Below, piece by piece: positions 1 to 7,506 of a stretch of 64,000 nucleotides of DNA. The stretch is from contig NZ_QPJL01000010.1 of the NCBI RefSeq assembly GCF_003337565.1, positions 1-64,000 of the forward strand, read 5' to 3'. The notes under the pieces were generated by a model that saw only the letters and a list, made by a program, of their open reading frames with translations, was not told the DNA's origin and did no database searches. This stretch comes from Paracoccus lutimaris. GTDB taxonomy: Bacteria; Pseudomonadota; Alphaproteobacteria; Rhodobacterales; Rhodobacteraceae. A program made the translations under genes and the position numbers. Each line of letters starts with the position of its first letter. The stretch's first letter is position 1.

Positions 1-95
1 CCCCAGCTGGTTCAAGCCGGGGCAAGGTTGCACATGGGTCAATTCTCAATGACAATTTCCGCTGTTGCCGGGTCAAATCTCAGTGGCAATCAACA
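1..95 (+). mobile_element. Terminus of an IS21-like insertion sequence
   Basis: The first 95 bases do not belong to the phage gene that follows. Read on the minus strand they begin TGTTGATTGCCACTGAGA and contain two spaced imperfect copies of a 22-base repeat (36-57 and 70-91, 18 of 22 identical). A TG...CA end with multiple subterminal repeats is the known layout of IS21-family (istA/istB) elements. A small inverted repeat at 1-22 (CCCC..GCT / AGC..GGGG) could be a terminator behind a transposase gene lying outside the window. The last IS base is most likely 95. The transposase genes are not visible, so the family call rests on end structure only. Confidence 0.65.
36..91 (+). repeat. Two direct subterminal repeats of the IS end
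   Basis: Copies at 36-57 and 70-91 share GGGTCAA, TCTCA and CAAT blocks in the same order and differ at 4 of 22 positions; their starts are 34 bases apart. In IS21-type elements such repeats are transposase binding sites. Confidence 0.6.
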
Positions 96-1577
96 CAGCT
101 TGTCGCCTCGATCCGGCTTTCGGGCGCGGCTGACGCTGCCCCCGTTGTTGAACGCATCCGCGAAGGCACCCTGAAAGGCGTTTCCGTGGGTTACAAAGTC
201 ACGCGCTGGTCTGAGGGGACGGACCCGCAAACGAAATCGCGCACCCGCACGGCGGCGGCGTGGGCGATCTTTGAAGTTTCCGCCGTCCCTGTCCCTGCCG
301 ATTCCGGCGCAACCTTCCGAGGCCAAACCCCTATGCTTGATGAAAACCAGAATGACTCGGTGCAGCACCGCGCCGAAATTCGCACCATTGCCCGCGCGGC
401 TGGGCTGCCCGCCGAATGGGCTGACGCTCAGATTGACGCTGACGCCACCGTGACCGAGGCGCGCGCGGCTGCCTTCGATGAAATCCAGAAGCGCGGGCGC
501 ACCGTCCCGACGATCCGCGTGACCGGCTCGAATGACGATCCGGCGCAAATCCAGACCCGCGCTGCCGATGCGCTGGCCTATCGCATGGCCGGGGGCGAAC
601 TGCCCGACGCTTCGCGCGAATTCGTGGGTATGAGCATGCGCGATCTGGCAGCCGAAAGCCTGACCCGTTCGGGCGTGTCGACCCGTGGCATGAGCGCGGA
701 TGAAGTGTTCCACCGTTCGCTGGGCACCTCTGACTTCCCGCTGGTGGTCAGCAACGCCATGGGCAAGGTCGCGGCGCAAGCCTACAAGGCAGCGGAGTCC
801 CCGCTCAAGGCGCTGGCGCGGCAACGCGCCCTGCCGAACTTCAAAACGTCGACCTCGATCCGCATCGGGGAAATGGGCCGTCTTGAGGAAATGACCGAAG
901 ATGGCGAATTCACCCACACGAACCGCGCCGAAGCGGGCGAATCCATGAGCCTGAAAACATTCGGTCGCGCGATCAACGTCAGCCGCAAGCTGCTGATCGA
1001 CGATGACCTTGGACTCCTTGGCGACATGACCGCCGCAATGGGCCAGGCCGCTGCGCAGACGGAAGCCGAAGAACTGGTGAAGCTGTTCACCGGCAACCCG
1101 AACCTCAGCGACGGCACGGCGGTCTTCCATGCCTCGCGCGGCAACACGGCGGCGGCGCTTCTGCCGGTCCTGTCGGAAGCTGCCCTGACCGCTGCCCGCA
1201 AGCATATGCGCACCGTGAAGGGGCTGGACGGCAAGACGATCATCAATGCCGTGCCGAAGTATCTGGTGGTTTCGCCCGATCTGGAAACGGACGCGGAAAA
1301 AATGCTGGCGACGATCTACGCCGCGACCACGGATGACGTGCAGCCGATCAAGCTGACGCTGGTTGTCGAACCCCGGTTGACTGGCGATGCGTGGTATCTG
1401 CTGGCAGACCCGGCTTCCGTGCCTTCGATCCAGTATGCCTATCTGAGCGCGACGCAAGGCGTCCAGATTCAGCGGCAAGAGGCATGGGATACTCTCGGTC
1501 TGAAATACCGGGCCTTCCTCGATTTCGGCTGCGGCTGGCTCGACTGGCGCGGCGCGTTCCGTTCCGAGGAATCGTGA
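96..1577 (+). CDS. Prohead protease-major capsid protein fusion, 5'-truncated by the IS
   Basis: The N-terminal part retains the end of an HK97-type prohead protease, with the hallmark stretches IREGTLKGVSVGYKV (about codons 20-35 from 96) and FEVSAVPVPADSGA. After a linker, the long C-terminal part resembles phage major capsid (Mu gpT-like) proteins: a conserved SDFPLVVSNAMGK start, FKTSTSIRIGEMGRLEEM, then the shell domain. Protease and shell fused in one chain is a known arrangement that supplies maturation protease and coat from one gene. The protease start and probably its catalytic residues are lost to the IS. The frame is open right through the IS end, with in-frame ATGs at 34 and 50, and a GTG at 186 could start a shortened product. 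Function is doubtful. The stop overlaps the next start by one base. Confidence 0.8.
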   Translation, partial: QLVASIRLSGAADAAPVVERIREGTLKGVSVGYKVTRWSEGTDPQTKSRTRTAAAWAIFEVSAVPVPADSGATFRGQTPMLDENQNDSVQHRAEIRTIARAAGLPAEWADAQIDADATVTEARAAAFDEIQKRGRTVPTIRVTGSNDDPAQIQTRAADALAYRMAGGELPDASREFVGMSMRDLAAESLTRSGVSTRGMSADEVFHRSLGTSDFPLVVSNAMGKVAAQAYKAAESPLKALARQRALPNFKTSTSIRIGEMGRLEEMTEDGEFTHTNRAEAGESMSLKTFGRAINVSRKLLIDDDLGLLGDMTAAMGQAAAQTEAEELVKLFTGNPNLSDGTAVFHASRGNTAAALLPVLSEAALTAARKHMRTVKGLDGKTIINAVPKYLVVSPDLETDAEKMLATIYAATTDDVQPIKLTLVVEPRLTGDAWYLLADPASVPSIQYAYLSATQGVQIQRQEAWDTLGLKYRAFLDFGCGWLDWRGAFRSEES

Positions 1578-1798
1578 TGGCCGTGACCCTCGCCCAACTT
1601 GAGGCTTACCGGGAACGGCTCATGGATGCCAAATTCTCGGGCGCGCTCATGGTGCAGGACAGTAGCGGGGAAATGATCCGCTACCGCTCGCACAGCGAAT
1701 TGGCGGCGGCACTCGCCAGCCTGGACGCTGAAATCCGCAACCTGACGGGCGGTCATCGCCCGTCCACCGTTCAATTCCAAACCTCGAAAGGTCTCTGA
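1577..1798 (+). CDS. gpW-like phage head-tail joining protein
   Basis: This 73-residue protein starts at ATG 1577, which overlaps the upstream TGA and is preceded by GAGGA. It has an N-terminal helix (VTLAQLEAYRERLMDAKFSG), a short beta hairpin (YRSHSELAAALASLDAEI) and the C-terminal QTSKGL tail common in small gpW/connector proteins. Such proteins close the portal vertex of a filled head and form the platform for tail attachment. Size and position between capsid and cement genes fit. The family call is from memory of the motif, not a profile search. Confidence 0.7.
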   Translation: MAVTLAQLEAYRERLMDAKFSGALMVQDSSGEMIRYRSHSELAAALASLDAEIRNLTGGHRPSTVQFQTSKGL

Positions 1799-1801
1799 AA
1801 C

Positions 1802-2137
1802 ATGGCCAAGAATTACGTTCAAAAGGGTGACACGATCACCATTGCCGCCCCTGTCGCAGTCGCATCGGGCGGTATCGTGAAAGCCGGTTCCATCATCGGC
1901 GTGGCGCAAGGCAGCGCGGAAATCGGCGGCAAGGTCGACGTGGCCTGCGGCGGCGTCTGGGAACTGCCCAAGGTTGCCTCTGAGGCATACGCGGGGCCGG
2001 GCGTCCCGGTCTATTACAACTCGGGCAACGGACTCGTCACCTCGACTGCCAGCGGCAATACCAAGCTGGGCGTTGCAATCGAGTCCGTCGCGGCGTCGAC
2101 CGGCACCGTCAAAGTGCGCCTGAACGGCGCGTTCTAA
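1802..2137 (+). CDS. DUF2190 family capsid cement-like protein
   Basis: The protein has 111 residues, is rich in Gly, Ala and Val, and is predicted all-beta: it opens with a KGDTITIAAPVAVASGG segment, followed by GSIIGVA, GVPVYYN and a terminal GTVKVRLNGAF strand. This pattern matches DUF2190 proteins, which lie beside capsid genes and in some phages decorate and stabilise the shell. The start at 1802 follows an AAGG motif. It sits three bases after the gpW-like gene, so the two are probably co-translated. Confidence 0.75.
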   Translation: MAKNYVQKGDTITIAAPVAVASGGIVKAGSIIGVAQGSAEIGGKVDVACGGVWELPKVASEAYAGPGVPVYYNSGNGLVTSTASGNTKLGVAIESVAASTGTVKVRLNGAF

Positions 2138-2147
2138 GGCGCAGCCG

Positions 2148-2399
2148 ATGACCGATGCAGCCCGTTCCCCCATGATGCAGATGCCAGCCAAGCGCGGCCT
2201 CTCTCGCAGTGAGGCAGCGGGCTACATCGGCATTGGCACAACCCTTTTCGACAAGATGGTTGAAGCGGGGCAGATGCCCCGCCCCAAGCGGATCGGCGTC
2301 CGAAACGTCTGGGATCGGTTCGAAGTCGACTTGGCATTCGACCGTTTGTCGACCGACAATCCCGACTGCGTCGACGCAGACGCGAACGATTGGGATTGA
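2148..2399 (+). CDS. AlpA-like helix-turn-helix DNA-binding protein
   Basis: An 83-residue protein with a winged-helix excisionase/AlpA signature: LSRSEAAGYIGIGTTLFDKMV (about residues 18-38), then GQMPRPKRIG and a conserved W-R-x-E-V-D-L-A-F ending. AlpA-type proteins act as excision directionality factors or activators of integrase genes in phages and satellites. It lies five bases before the integrase start, which supports a role in excision or integrase control. The start at ATG 2148 has a weak AAGG upstream. Confidence 0.8.
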   Translation: MTDAARSPMMQMPAKRGLSRSEAAGYIGIGTTLFDKMVEAGQMPRPKRIGVRNVWDRFEVDLAFDRLSTDNPDCVDADANDWD

Positions 2400-2403
2400 C
2401 CGT

Positions 2404-3486
2404 ATGAAACAACTCCGACGACCACCGAAATACTGCCAAGGCATGATAGACCGCCACGGCAAGCCGCGATGGTATTTCCGCCGTCCGGGCTTCCCGCGCC
2501 GCGCCCTTCCGGGCCTGCCCTGGTCCCCGCAATTCATGGCCGAATACGCGGCTGCGATGGAAGGCGACAAGGCAGAGATCGGCAAGAAGCAGACTCTGCC
2601 GGGCAGCATCGCGGCCTTGATTGCCAGCTACTATCGCAGCGCCGAATTCACCGGAATGGCCGAGTCCACCAAGCGCGCGGTTCGGAACATCCTCGAACGG
2701 TTCCGCGCCGAACACGGGGACAAGCGAGTCGCGCATCTGGAAAAGCGGCACATTCAGAAGATCATGGCAGAGAAGGCGGCAACGCCCGACGCGGCGAACC
2801 GGCTTCTGCGCCTTCTGCGAACCCTCATGGCTCATGCGATTGATCTGGGCTGGCGGCGCGACGATCCGACTGCGGGCGTCAAAAAACTGCGCCACCGCAC
2901 CGAAGGTTTCACCACATGGGAAGAAGAACACATTGACGCCTTCCTTGCGCATCATGGCGCGGGCAGCCGGGCGCATCTGGCGTTTTCGCTCTTGCTCTAC
3001 ACGGGCCAGCGGCGCGGCGACGTGGTGCGCATGGGGCGGCAGCATGTGCGGGCGGGCGTCCTGTCCATCGTGCAACAGAAGACAGGGCAGGAAGTCAGCA
3101 TTCCCATTCACCCGAACCTTCGCGCGGCTCTGGACGCTCTGCCCAAGGACAACCTGACTTTCATCATGTCGGAACGTGGCAAGCCGATGACTCCCGAAGG
3201 GTTCACCAACTGGTTTCGCAAGATGGTGGAAGCCGTGGTCGACGATGAAGGCAAGCGGCTGTTGCCGGATGGGCTTTCGCCGCATGGGCTGCGCAAGGCG
3301 ACGTGCCGCAGACTCGCGGAAGCCGGATGCAGCGCGCATGAGATCATGGCTATCAGCGGGCACCAGACGCTTGCCGAAGTCACCCGTTACACCGTCGCGG
3401 CGAACCGACTGCACCTTGCCGAACGGGCCGTTGCGGCGATGGAACTGAATGAAACGCGAACGAAAACTGTAAAACCTGCCAAGTAG
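2404..3486 (+). CDS. Tyrosine recombinase / integrase
   Basis: A 360-residue site-specific recombinase. The catalytic set is visible: Arg in LLLYTGQRRGDVVRM (about 203), HGLRK (about 293-297), GH in ISGHQTLAEVTRY (about 319) and the nucleophile Tyr at about 329. The N-terminal half has a SAM-like core-binding region (STKRAVRNILERF). The ATG at 2404 is chosen because it follows the AlpA stop; an open frame continues upstream but overlaps that gene. It is the last gene of the element, 52 bases from the CCA end of tRNA-Tyr, which it probably uses as attachment site. The catalytic domain looks intact. Confidence 0.93.
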   Translation: MKQLRRPPKYCQGMIDRHGKPRWYFRRPGFPRRALPGLPWSPQFMAEYAAAMEGDKAEIGKKQTLPGSIAALIASYYRSAEFTGMAESTKRAVRNILERFRAEHGDKRVAHLEKRHIQKIMAEKAATPDAANRLLRLLRTLMAHAIDLGWRRDDPTAGVKKLRHRTEGFTTWEEEHIDAFLAHHGAGSRAHLAFSLLLYTGQRRGDVVRMGRQHVRAGVLSIVQQKTGQEVSIPIHPNLRAALDALPKDNLTFIMSERGKPMTPEGFTNWFRKMVEAVVDDEGKRLLPDGLSPHGLRKATCRRLAEAGCSAHEIMAISGHQTLAEVTRYTVAANRLHLAERAVAAMELNETRTKTVKPAK

Positions 3487-3538
3487 GTTTACAAAACCGC
3501 CCCGCAGGGCGTTGATTTGATTGGATCGAAAAGGAAGA

Positions 3539-3565
3539 TGGTGGGCGACCCTGGAATCGAACCAG
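3539..3565. other. Probable attachment site core (3' end of tRNA-Tyr)
   Basis: The CCA end, acceptor strand and T-arm of tRNA-Tyr face the integrase gene. Integrases of this class usually recombine in the T-arm or acceptor region and restore the tRNA 3' end. The partner att copy would lie left of the window, so the exact core cannot be defined here. Confidence 0.45.
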
Positions 3566-3622
3566 GCATGGGTCTCCCCGGCGGAGTTACAGTCCGCTGC
3601 CGCACCTTGCAGCTCGTCGCCC
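3539..3622 (-). tRNA. tRNA-Tyr (GTA)
   Basis: Read on the minus strand: acceptor stem GGGCGAC paired with GTCGCCC, encoded CCA at 3541-3539, D-arm GCTGC/GCGGC, anticodon stem GCGGA/TCCGC with loop CTGTAAC (anticodon GTA), a long variable arm GGG-GAGA-CCC as expected for a type II tRNA, and T-stem CCTGG/CCAGG with TTCGATT loop. Length is 84 bases. Confidence 0.95.
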
Positions 3623-3786
3623 GCCGTTCGCTTACGGCGTGCGGGGTGATTATCCGTCCCGGCGGCGGGCGTCAAGCAGGGAACAGGGGAAATCTTGCGT
3701 CCGGACGAACAAGTTAGCGCCCCCTTCAGGACAGTTGCATTCGCGGTCGTTTTCTGCGCAGTCCAAGACGAAGACGAGGATGTGCC

Positions 3787-4584
3787 ATGGCCGAGAAACC
3801 GCAGAAATCCAAGAAGCCCACCTGGGTCTTCGACAAGGAACGCGCCCGCCGCGCCGCCGCCGCGGAAACGGTGTGGCTCTTCGGCCTGCATGCGGTGCGC
3901 GACGCGCTGGCCAACCCCCAGCGCGAGAAGCTGCGCCTTGTGGTCACCCAGAATGCGCTGGACCGCCTGGGCCCCCTGCCCGACGGGACCCTGCCCGAAA
4001 TCACCGATGCGCGGGTCTTTGACCGCGCCGTGCCCCTGCCCCCCGAAAGCGTCCATCAGGGCGCCGCGCTGGAGGTCAAGCCGCTGAAATGGGGCAGCCT
4101 GTCCGAACTGGCGCTGTCGGGGCCGGGCAAGCCGCTGCTGGTGGCGCTGGACCGCGTTACTGATCCCCATAACGTGGGCGCCATCCTGCGCTCGGCCGAG
4201 GTATTCGGCGCACGCGCGGTCATCGCGCCCACGCGTCATTCCGCGCCCGAAACCGGGGCGCTGGCCAAGACCGCCTCGGGCGCGCTGGAACGCCAGCCCT
4301 ATCTGCGCGTGACCAATTTGGCCGATACCCTGATCGAGCTGCAATCCATGGGCTATACCGTCCTGGGCCTTGACGGCACCGGCACCGAGGACCTGCCCAA
4401 GGCGCTGGCCGAACTGTCGGGCCGCGCCATCTGCCTGGTTCTGGGCGCCGAGGGGCCCGGCCTGCGCGAACGCACGCGCGAGACCTGCGACCGGATCCTG
4501 CGCATCCCCTTTGCCGCCGATTTCGGCTCGCTCAATGTCTCGAATGCGGCGGCCGTGGCGCTTTACGCCACCTCGCAAAGCTGA
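3787..4584 (+). CDS. rlmB: 23S rRNA (guanosine-2'-O-)-methyltransferase RlmB
   Basis: A 265-residue SpoU/SPOUT-family enzyme. The N-terminal SpoU substrate-binding domain (VWLFGLHAVRDAL, about 29-41) is followed by the knotted catalytic domain with its three motifs: DPHNVGAILRSAEVFGA (about 126), LVLGAEGPGLR (about 216) and SLNVSNAAAVALY (about 247). RlmB methylates the ribose of a conserved guanosine in the 23S rRNA peptidyl-transferase region using SAM. A lysine-rich N-terminus is usual. It stands alone, with the integrated element and tRNA-Tyr to its left. Another TrmH-family rRNA target is possible but less likely. Confidence 0.88.
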   Translation: MAEKPQKSKKPTWVFDKERARRAAAAETVWLFGLHAVRDALANPQREKLRLVVTQNALDRLGPLPDGTLPEITDARVFDRAVPLPPESVHQGAALEVKPLKWGSLSELALSGPGKPLLVALDRVTDPHNVGAILRSAEVFGARAVIAPTRHSAPETGALAKTASGALERQPYLRVTNLADTLIELQSMGYTVLGLDGTGTEDLPKALAELSGRAICLVLGAEGPGLRERTRETCDRILRIPFAADFGSLNVSNAAAVALYATSQS

Positions 4585-4659
4585 GCGCGAAGATCACAAC
4601 AGCGACAGTTCCCGGGACCTGCGGTTGAGTTCGGCGACCCCGCCTTCCAGATAGGGCTC

Positions 4660-5097
4660 ATGCCCGACCGATCGCCCTTCGCCATGATTCGCGCCCTGCT
4701 TGCCGCCCTCGCGCTGGTGCTGTCCGCACCGCTGGCGCAGGCGCAGGACTGGGCGCTGGACGGGATGGATCCGGTCTCATACCGCAGCGACGGGGCCGCC
4801 ATTCCGGGCCGGCCCGATCTGGTCACTTTCTGGCGCGGCAAGGCCTGGCATTTCGCCAGCGAACAGAATCGCTCAACCTTCGAGGCCAATCCCAAGGCTT
4901 ACGCGCCAGGGTTGGGTGGTCTTTGCGTCGTCGCCCTGTCCGAGGGACGGTCCGAACCGGGCAATCCACGGCATTTTATCGTTATTGATGGGCGGACCTA
5001 TCTTCTGCGTTCAGAACAGGCACATCGGCGGATTGTCGCCGATCCAAGGGGTATTCTGACCCGGGCGAGAGCCGTCTGGACCCGCATGAATCCCTGA
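4660..5097 (+). CDS. Secreted YHS-domain protein
   Basis: A 145-residue protein with a signal peptide (hydrophobic MIRALLAALALVLSAPLAQA, cleaved after AQA) and one YHS-like domain: LDGMDPVSYRSDG, then FWRGKAWHFASEQNRSTFEANP, AYAPGLGGLC. YHS domains occur in metal-handling and periplasmic proteins; the exact role is unknown. A second in-frame ATG at 4684 directly precedes the hydrophobic core; the 4660 start has an AGGG just upstream and is kept. Neighbours give no pathway link. Confidence 0.75.
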   Translation: MPDRSPFAMIRALLAALALVLSAPLAQAQDWALDGMDPVSYRSDGAAIPGRPDLVTFWRGKAWHFASEQNRSTFEANPKAYAPGLGGLCVVALSEGRSEPGNPRHFIVIDGRTYLLRSEQAHRRIVADPRGILTRARAVWTRMNP

Positions 5098-5121
5098 AAA
5101 ACTCACATTTTCGCGAAGGGA

Positions 5122-5150
5122 CTGGAACTTTTTAGCCACGCTTCCCATTT
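5122..5150 (+). promoter_or_regulatory. Candidate RpoH-type promoter
   Basis: CTGGAAC at 5122-5128 and CCCATTT at 5144-5150 are separated by 15 bases. This resembles the heat-shock sigma-32 consensus (CTTGAA, 13-15 bases, CCCCATnT). Transcription would start near 5157, ahead of a strong terminator. Inference from consensus only. Confidence 0.4.
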
Positions 5151-5156
5151 ATTTAG

Positions 5157-5245
5157 CGGACATGACCACGGAACGGCCATGTTCAGATCACTGTCCCTCG
5201 TTCCGCGACTTGCGCCCGGCCAGAACACTGGACCGGGCGCTTTTT
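5157..5245 (+). ncRNA. Candidate stress-induced small RNA
   Basis: About 90 bases lie between a heat-shock-like promoter and a near-perfect terminator, with no convincing gene. The predicted transcript would fold into a 5' hairpin (CATGACC / GGCCATG, 5160-5180, one mismatch), an open middle, and the terminator hairpin. A short frame from ATG 5162 exists but runs through the terminator. This could also simply be the 3' untranslated region of the YHS gene. Confidence 0.35.
5212..5245 (+). terminator. Rho-independent terminator
   Basis: The stem GCGCCCGG/CCGGGCGC is extended by CCAG/CTGG around an ACA-type loop and followed by TTTTT. It would end transcripts from the YHS gene or the candidate small RNA. 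Confidence 0.85.
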
Positions 5246-5283
5246 CCATGCGACTTTAGGTTGAGACCTTGGGGGAGGATCAG

Positions 5284-5736
5284 ATGAACGTTGCAATCAT
5301 TCGCGACTTTGGCACGTCGCCGGTTGATGCCGATATTTCACGCATCGCCCGCACGACCCGCTGCATCGCCATCGTCGGTTTGTCGCCCAAAGAGGCGCGG
5401 CCGTCATGGGGTGTCGCCCGCTATCTGAAATCGCAAGGCTATCGCATCGTGCCGGTCAATCCGGTCTATTCCGGCAAGACGATTCTGGGCGAGATCGTCT
5501 ATCCCAACCTTCACGCCATCCCGCATGAGGTCGGCGTGGACATGGTGGATATCTTCCGCCAGCCCGAAGCGGTTCCGGCCATCGTCAAGGACGCCATGGC
5601 CAGCCTGCCCCAGCTGCGCACGATCTGGATGCAGCTTGGGGTCACCCATCCCATTGCGGCCAATCATGCCCGTGCACAGGGGCTGTTCGTGATCGAGGAC
5701 CGCTGCCCCAAGATCGAGTTCCCGCGTTTCCGCTAA
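5284..5736 (+). CDS. CoA-binding domain protein (YccU-like)
   Basis: A 150-residue single-domain Rossmann protein. The N-terminus has IAIVGLSPKEARPSWGVARYL, followed by GYRIVPVNP and GKTILGE, then VDMVDIFRQPEAVP and MQLGVTHPIAANHA with ViEDRCPKIE at the end. This matches the CoA-binding (succinyl-CoA ligase-like) family. The physiological role is unknown. The ATG at 5284 is chosen because GGGGGAGGA lies five bases before it. It converges with prs across a shared terminator. Confidence 0.85.
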   Translation: MNVAIIRDFGTSPVDADISRIARTTRCIAIVGLSPKEARPSWGVARYLKSQGYRIVPVNPVYSGKTILGEIVYPNLHAIPHEVGVDMVDIFRQPEAVPAIVKDAMASLPQLRTIWMQLGVTHPIAANHARAQGLFVIEDRCPKIEFPRFR

Positions 5737-5755
5737 GCCGGTCCGCAGCAGCAAT

Positions 5756-5789
5756 AAGGCCCCGGTCCAGCAGGAACCGGGGCCTTTTT
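5756..5789. terminator. Bidirectional terminator
   Basis: AAGGCCCCGGT and ACCGGGGCCTT form an 11-pair stem, with a T-run on the plus side and an A-run on the other side. It serves both the CoA-binding gene and the oppositely oriented prs. Confidence 0.85.
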
Positions 5790-5806
5790 CGTCAGGGCGG
5801 ACGCCC

Positions 5807-6826
5807 TTAGTTGCCGGTATAAAGCCCCTCATAGATCGGCCCCAGCGTATCGACCTCGAACAGCGAGCTGACCGAGGTGCCGTTCCAGATGTTCAGGATG
5901 GCCTGCGCGAACATCGGCGCGGTCGGCACGATGCGGATGTTCTTGGCCCCCTTGACCAGTTCGGTCGGCTCGATCGAGTCGGTGATGACCAGCGATTTCA
6001 TCACCGAATTCTCGACCCGCTCGACGGCCGGGCCGGACAGAACGCCATGGGTGATATAGGCATGGACCTCGGTCGCGCCATGCTCGGTCAGGACCTGCGC
6101 GGCCTTGCACAGCGTCCCGGCAGTGTCGCAGATGTCGTCAACGATGATGCAGGCCTTGCCGGTCACTTCGCCGATCACCGTCATTTCGGCGATCTCGCCG
6201 GGTTTCTCGCGGCGTTTGTCGACGATGGCCAGCGGCGCGCCGATGCGCTGCGCCAGCTCGCGCGCCCTCGCCACCCCGCCCACATCGGGCGAGACCACCA
6301 TCAAATCCGACAGCCGGTTGCGGAAATGGTGCTTGATGTCCAGCGCAAAGACCGGCGCGGCATAAAGGTTGTCCACCGGAATGTCGAAAAAGCCCTGGAT
6401 CTGCGCGGCATGCAGGTCGAGCGTCAGGATCCGGTCCACGCCCGCCTCGGTCAGCAGGTTCGCGACCAGCTTGGCGCTGATCGGCGTGCGGGCCTTGGTG
6501 CGGCGGTCCTGACGGGCATAGCCGAAATAGGGAATGACGGCAGTGATGCGCGATGCCGACGAACGCTTCAGCGCGTCCGTCATGATCAGCAGCTCCATCA
6601 GGTTGTCATTGGCCGGGTTCGAGGTCGGCTGGATGATATACATGTCCTCGCCACGGACATTCTCATAGACCTCGATGAAGATCTCTTGATCGTTGAACCG
6701 CTCGACCCGCACCTCGATGGGGGCGACGTTCATGCCGCGATGCATGGACATGCGGCGGGCGATGGCATTCGCCAAGGGTCGATTGGCGTTTCCCGCGATG
6801 AGTTTGGGCTCGGTCATGGCCGGCAT
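5807..6826 (-). CDS. prs: Ribose-phosphate pyrophosphokinase
   Basis: A 339-residue PRPP synthetase, which converts ribose 5-phosphate and ATP to PRPP for nucleotide, histidine and tryptophan synthesis. Visible signatures: [22 protein letters not shown] (ATP/catalytic loop), the divalent-metal region [20 protein letters not shown], and the PRPP-binding loop [12 protein letters not shown]. Length fits the alphaproteobacterial class I enzyme. Two in-frame starts exist (6826 and 6817); 6826 has GGGGAAG upstream. Confidence 0.96.
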   Translation of the reverse strand: MPAMTEPKLIAGNANRPLANAIARRMSMHRGMNVAPIEVRVERFNDQEIFIEVYENVRGEDMYIIQPTSNPANDNLMELLIMTDALKRSSASRITAVIPYFGYARQDRRTKARTPISAKLVANLLTEAGVDRILTLDLHAAQIQGFFDIPVDNLYAAPVFALDIKHHFRNRLSDLMVVSPDVGGVARARELAQRIGAPLAIVDKRREKPGEIAEMTVIGEVTGKACIIVDDICDTAGTLCKAAQVLTEHGATEVHAYITHGVLSGPAVERVENSVMKSLVITDSIEPTELVKGAKNIRIVPTAPMFAQAILNIWNGTSVSSLFEVDTLGPIYEGLYTGN

Positions 6827-6906
6827 GGGCTTCCCCGTCTGGATTCGTGCGATTGCACCCCGCTTAGCACCGGGCTAGCTTGCCCGCAAACCAAACGGAG
6901 GGTCGC

Positions 6907-7506
6907 ATGGCGCATATCGACTATTACTTTGGCACGCCCAGCCCCTGGGTCTATCTGGCGGGTGACCGGCTGGAGCAGATCGCCGCCCGCCATGGCGCGA
7001 CCATCACCTATAAGCCTCTGGACCTGATGCAGCTTTTCGACCGCACCGGCGGCACGAGGCCCGATCAGCGCCACCCCGCGCGCAGCGAATATCGCGCGCA
7101 GGAGCTGCGCCGCTGGTCCGGGCATCTGGGCCTGCCGCTGAACCTCAAACCCGCCTTCTGGCCGGTGAACCCGGCACCGTCCTCCTATGCGATCATCGCG
7201 GCGCAGGCGGCAGGCGGCGGCGATCTGGCGGGTCTGGTGCAGTCCTTTCTGCGCGCCGTCTGGGCCGAGAACGAAAACATCGCCGATGACGCGGTCATCC
7301 GCGCCAAGCTGTCGGCAGCGGGGTTCGATCCGGCGCTGGCCGACAAGGGTCTGTTCGTCGGCGCCGAGACCTTTGGCCGCAATCTGGAGCAGGCCATCGA
7401 GGCCGGCGCCTTTGGAGCGCCCTTCTATGTGGTGCGCGAAAGCGGTGAGCGGTTCTGGGGTCAGGACCGGCTGGATTTCCTTGACCGCCATCTGGCGACG
7501 TTGTGA
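6907..7506 (+). CDS. DsbA-family 2-hydroxychromene-2-carboxylate isomerase-like protein
   Basis: A 199-residue thioredoxin-fold protein of the HCCA isomerase/GST-kappa group. It begins IDYYFGTPSPWVYL (the Ser/Pro of TPSPW takes the place of a redox Cys pair), then KPLDLMQLF, a helical insert with PVNPAPSSYAII, and ends GAPFYVVRESGERFWGQDRLDFLDRHL, the conserved cis-Pro region and C-terminal helix. The family isomerises naphthalene-pathway intermediates with glutathione, but many members have unknown substrates. Start ATG 6907 follows an ACGGAGGG site. It overlaps the hydrolase gene behind it by four bases. Confidence 0.82.
   Translation: MAHIDYYFGTPSPWVYLAGDRLEQIAARHGATITYKPLDLMQLFDRTGGTRPDQRHPARSEYRAQELRRWSGHLGLPLNLKPAFWPVNPAPSSYAIIAAQAAGGGDLAGLVQSFLRAVWAENENIADDAVIRAKLSAAGFDPALADKGLFVGAETFGRNLEQAIEAGAFGAPFYVVRESGERFWGQDRLDFLDRHLATL

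Larger units (their letters stand above)
96..3541. mobile_element. Prophage remnant or capsid-encoding satellite at tRNA-Tyr
   Basis: This block contains, in order, a protease/capsid fusion, a gpW-like connector, a DUF2190 protein, an AlpA-like HTH protein and a tyrosine integrase, all on the plus strand with 0-10 base spacing, ending at the 3' end of tRNA-Tyr. No tail, lysis or terminase genes lie between capsid and integrase. The left limit is outside the window and the left part is interrupted by the IS end. An integrase next to a tRNA 3' end is the standard layout for a site-specifically integrated element. Confidence 0.7.

Noticed and set aside
2134..4578. Long open frame on the minus strand across the integrase, tRNA-Tyr and rlmB
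   Set aside because: It is antisense to clear genes and a tRNA, has low-complexity Arg/Gly/Ala composition and no recognisable domain; it arises from GC-rich third codon positions.
5125..5150. EcfG-type (general stress) promoter with GGAAC
   Set aside because: GGAAC is present but no CGTT follows at the right distance; the RpoH-like reading fits better.
5162..5290. Short coding frame from ATG 5162
   Set aside because: It runs through a perfect terminator, has no ribosome site and no homology I recognise.
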